Assembly: GCA_902795985.1 (NCBI GenBank)
Contig: CADBNG010000434.1
Span: forward strand, 1 to 7,726
From: an uncultured Lachnospiraceae bacterium
GTDB taxonomy: Bacteria > Bacillota_A > Clostridia > Lachnospirales > Lachnospiraceae
Direction of reading: 5' to 3'
DNA length: 7,726 nucleotides
A model generated the notes under the pieces. The model searched no databases. It had not been told where the DNA came from and worked only from the letters and a program-made list of their open reading frames with translations. The number at the start of each line of letters is the position of its first letter. Position 1 is the first letter of the stretch. The translations under genes were made by a program, and so were the position numbers. Positions 6,204 through 7,726 of this stretch are shown one piece after another.

Positions 6204-7526
6204 TCAGGCCTTCTCTCTGTTCGAATGTTTTTTCAGATACGTTTTCGCCATCGTTACTATAGTCGTCAGTCTTCTTTTGGCCGGGCACACATAACTGCAG
6301 GTGCCGCAGCCGATGCACAGATCCGCCATAAGCTTGTCCAGTTCCTCTGTGTCCTCCCGAAGGTAGGCATTGCGGATTTCCACCGGACTCAGTCCCATCG
6401 GACAGGAATTGATGCACCTTCCGCAGCGGATGCAGGGGGTCAGTTCCCCAAGTGCCGAGGTTTCCTTCGTAAACGCCAGAACGCCGTTGTTCTGCCGGGT
6501 CACGGGATAGTTCAGATCCATCTGCGCCTCTCCCATCATGGGACCGCCGACAATGATTTTCGCCATATCCTCACCCGCTCCGCAGTAATGAATAACCTCC
6601 CCGATCGGAGTCCCGATCGGGACCTCCAGGTTTTTCGGCTCCTCGATGGCGTCTCCGGCGACCGTAATTCTCTTGCTGACGAGGGGCATCCCTGTCCGGA
6701 GAAACTTTCCGATACTGGATACCGTCGTGACGTTCAGCATCAGTACGCCCACCACGGTGTGCCTCGCGCCCCGGGGAACGATGCGGCCGGTGGCGTTTTT
6801 TATAAGGATATTCTGCGCGCCCTGCGGATACCGGGATTCCAGGATCTTCACGGATATATTGGGCTTCCTTTCCGTCTTTCGCGTCATCAGGTCGATAGCG
6901 CTCGGTTTGTTGTCTTCGATGCAGATCAGGGCATTTGGAATTCCGGTCCACTTCAGGCAGGATTCGATTCCGAACAGGATATCGTCCGGACATTCCAGAA
7001 ACTCCCGGGTATCCGTCGTAAGATAAGGCTCGCATTCAGCCCCGTTAATAATCAGCGTATCGATTTCATCCAGGTTTTTCGCCGCGATCTTGATATCCGT
7101 CGGGAAACCGGCTCCGCCCAGGCCTACAATTCCGGACATTTCCAGTGCTTCCAGAAAACTCTCCCTGTCCGAAACTGCGGGAGGATGAATCGAAGGATCC
7201 ACGGTCTGAAGCCCGTCGCTGTCTATAATCACGACCATGTCGTCCCGTCCCGTACGCAGGCGTACCGGTCCGACGGAAATCACCTCTCCGGAAACGCTGG
7301 AAAAAATATGCATGCTGACCCTGGTTGGCGCGCGGCCGACCATTGTTCCGACAAAAACCCGGTCCCCTTTTTGAACGCAGGGTTCGCAGGGAGCGCCGGC
7401 GTGCTGTGTCATCGGCAGCACAATCCGTTTCGGCAACGCGATATGCTCTGTCGGAAAATTCGCGGTATCCTTATGGTCGGGAACGTGTACGCCGCCTCCG
7501 TTTAAGAAACGTGAAAGAAAGCTCAT
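6204..7526 (-). CDS. rnfC: Rnf complex NADH-binding Fe-S flavoprotein subunit RnfC
   Basis: 440 residues from the ATG at 7524-7526. An ATG 30 bases upstream is in frame but lacks a ribosome binding site, while the chosen one follows AGGGGG by five to six bases and opens with MSFLSRFLNGGGVHVPDHK, the usual RnfC N-terminus. A glycine-rich G-L-G-G-A-G-F-P-T motif at 135-143 and NGAECEPYLTTD just after it resemble the NADH/FMN-binding part of the complex I 51-kDa subunit. Two [4Fe-4S] motifs follow near the C-terminus: C365, C368, C371, C375 and C404, C407, C410, C414. RnfC is a peripheral cytoplasmic subunit where NAD+ is reduced, using electrons that entered through RnfB. It is the first gene of the operon. 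The C-terminus is short, without the long repeat tail found in some proteobacterial RnfC proteins. Confidence 0.97.
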   Translation of the reverse strand: MSFLSRFLNGGGVHVPDHKDTANFPTEHIALPKRIVLPMTQHAGAPCEPCVQKGDRVFVGTMVGRAPTRVSMHIFSSVSGEVISVGPVRLRTGRDDMVVIIDSDGLQTVDPSIHPPAVSDRESFLEALEMSGIVGLGGAGFPTDIKIAAKNLDEIDTLIINGAECEPYLTTDTREFLECPDDILFGIESCLKWTGIPNALICIEDNKPSAIDLMTRKTERKPNISVKILESRYPQGAQNILIKNATGRIVPRGARHTVVGVLMLNVTTVSSIGKFLRTGMPLVSKRITVAGDAIEEPKNLEVPIGTPIGEVIHYCGAGEDMAKIIVGGPMMGEAQMDLNYPVTRQNNGVLAFTKETSALGELTPCIRCGRCINSCPMGLSPVEIRNAYLREDTEELDKLMADLCIGCGTCSYVCPAKRRLTTIVTMAKTYLKKHSNREKA

Positions 7527-7541
7527 TTTTCCCCCTGTTGT

Positions 7542-7625
7542 CCACAGTTCCGGCATTCAGGATGTTTCATGAAGCTTCCCCGGTCCTGTGGGAATTTTCA
7601 GAGATGCCCGGCTGAGCCGGGCATC
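7542..7625 (-). other. Structured 5' leader of the rnf operon (two stems)
   Basis: Two predicted stems lie in the transcript ahead of rnfC. Stem I is a perfect 10-bp hairpin with a 3-base loop (7603-7612 pairs with 7616-7625). Stem II joins 7586-7591 to 7542-7547 (CCACAG with CTGTGG in the RNA) and 7580-7583 to 7550-7553 (CCGG with CCGG), separated by a 2-by-2 internal loop, and encloses about 26 bases. It ends a few bases before the AGGGGG ribosome binding site. The 3' arm of stem I could instead pair with 7550-7556, which would break stem II. Stem I has no T-run after it on either strand, so it is not a standard terminator. I did not recognise a known riboswitch. A regulatory leader is an inference from pairing only. 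Confidence 0.4.
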
Positions 7626-7631
7626 AATCAG

Positions 7632-7655
7632 TCGTTAAAGGATTCAACAATTGTT
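7632..7655. promoter_or_regulatory. Palindrome and Rex-like inverted repeat near the rnf promoter
   Basis: AACAATTGTT at 7646-7655 is a perfect 10-bp palindrome overlapping the candidate -10 box. Overlapping it, the minus strand of 7632-7650 reads TTGTTGA-N5-TTAACGA, which matches the Rex half-sites (TTGTTAA and TTAACAA) at 12 of 14 positions but has a 5-base rather than the usual 4-base spacer. Rex is a repressor that senses the NADH/NAD+ ratio. The spacer mismatch makes this tentative. Confidence 0.25.
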
Positions 7656-7680
7656 TTAAACTTGTGCTCTATTCTATCAA
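7653..7680 (-). promoter_or_regulatory. Candidate promoter of the rnf operon
   Basis: On the minus strand TTGATA (7675-7680) and TAAAAC (7653-7658) are 16 bases apart, with five and four matches of six to the sigma-A boxes. Transcription would start near 7646, giving a leader of about 120 bases before rnfC. No better pair was seen between the window end and the leader stems, but a promoter beyond the window is possible. Confidence 0.4.
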
Positions 7681-7726
7681 ACCGCCCGGGAGAATACTAC
7701 CCTTCGAAGCATTGAAAATTGTTTAT

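Noticed and set aside
6225..7505. A 426-codon plus-strand open frame opposite rnfC
   Set aside because: It lies wholly antisense to rnfC, whose motifs are unmistakable. Its translation is rich in Arg, His, Gln and Asp with no domain pattern, as expected from the reverse of a GC-rich coding gene.
7527..7556. Upstream in-frame start for rnfC adding 10 residues
   Set aside because: The extra residues do not resemble RnfC, and the AGGGGG site points to the ATG at 7524-7526.
7603..7625. Strong hairpin considered as an intrinsic terminator of an upstream gene
   Set aside because: Neither strand has a T-run after the stem (TCTGAAAA on the minus strand, AATCAGTC on the plus strand). It is better treated as part of the rnf leader, although a role in ending an unseen upstream transcript cannot be fully excluded.
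7527..7650. FMN, cobalamin or other known riboswitch in the rnf leader
   Set aside because: A flavin switch would make sense before a flavoprotein operon, but I could not find the conserved FMN or cobalamin core sequences, so no named class is claimed.
7649..7724. Repeated AATTGTTT octamer (7649-7656 and 7717-7724), 68 bp apart
   Set aside because: It is short and AT-rich, with no further similarity around the copies; chance is a sufficient explanation.

Overview
The window looks like chromosomal DNA from an anaerobic, Gram-positive bacterium of the class Clostridia. This is inferred from the rnfCDGEAB gene order, the clostridial type of RnfB with several ferredoxin-like domains, the strong AGGAGG-like ribosome binding sites, and the DUF3786 and Rrf2 neighbours. 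No rRNA, tRNA, mobile element, integrase or CRISPR array was seen, and nothing indicates recent gene transfer. It reads as ordinary core genome.

Layout from left to right: (1) 1-1197, minus strand: a sodium:anion (DASS/SLC13-type) permease, cut off at its C-terminus by the window edge. (2) 1198-1434: a divergent control region with one candidate promoter per direction, a 15-bp inverted repeat and a pair of TTGACA repeats 21 bp apart. (3) 1435-1872, plus strand: an Rrf2/IscR-type regulator with three cysteines suited to an Fe-S cluster. (4) 1907-1931: a terminator hairpin that can serve both converging transcripts. (5) 1987-7526, minus strand: one tightly packed operon, rnfC-rnfD-rnfG-rnfE-rnfA-rnfB followed by a DUF3786 protein, transcribed right to left. 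(6) 7527-7726: the operon leader and promoter region, with a 10-bp perfect hairpin, a second long-range stem just before the rnfC ribosome binding site, and a palindrome and Rex-like inverted repeat near the candidate promoter.

The six Rnf proteins form a membrane complex that oxidises reduced ferredoxin, reduces NAD+ and exports Na+ or H+. RnfB receives electrons from ferredoxin, RnfC carries the nucleotide/flavin and Fe-S sites for NAD(H), RnfD and RnfG carry covalent FMN on threonine, and RnfA and RnfE form the membrane core with paired cysteines. All key residues I looked for are present, so the complex should be functional. The coupling ion cannot be told from the sequence.

I found no convincing new multi-gene system. 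The parts most worth a second look are the structured rnf leader, the DUF3786 gene at the end of the operon, and the cysteine-rich tail of RnfE.
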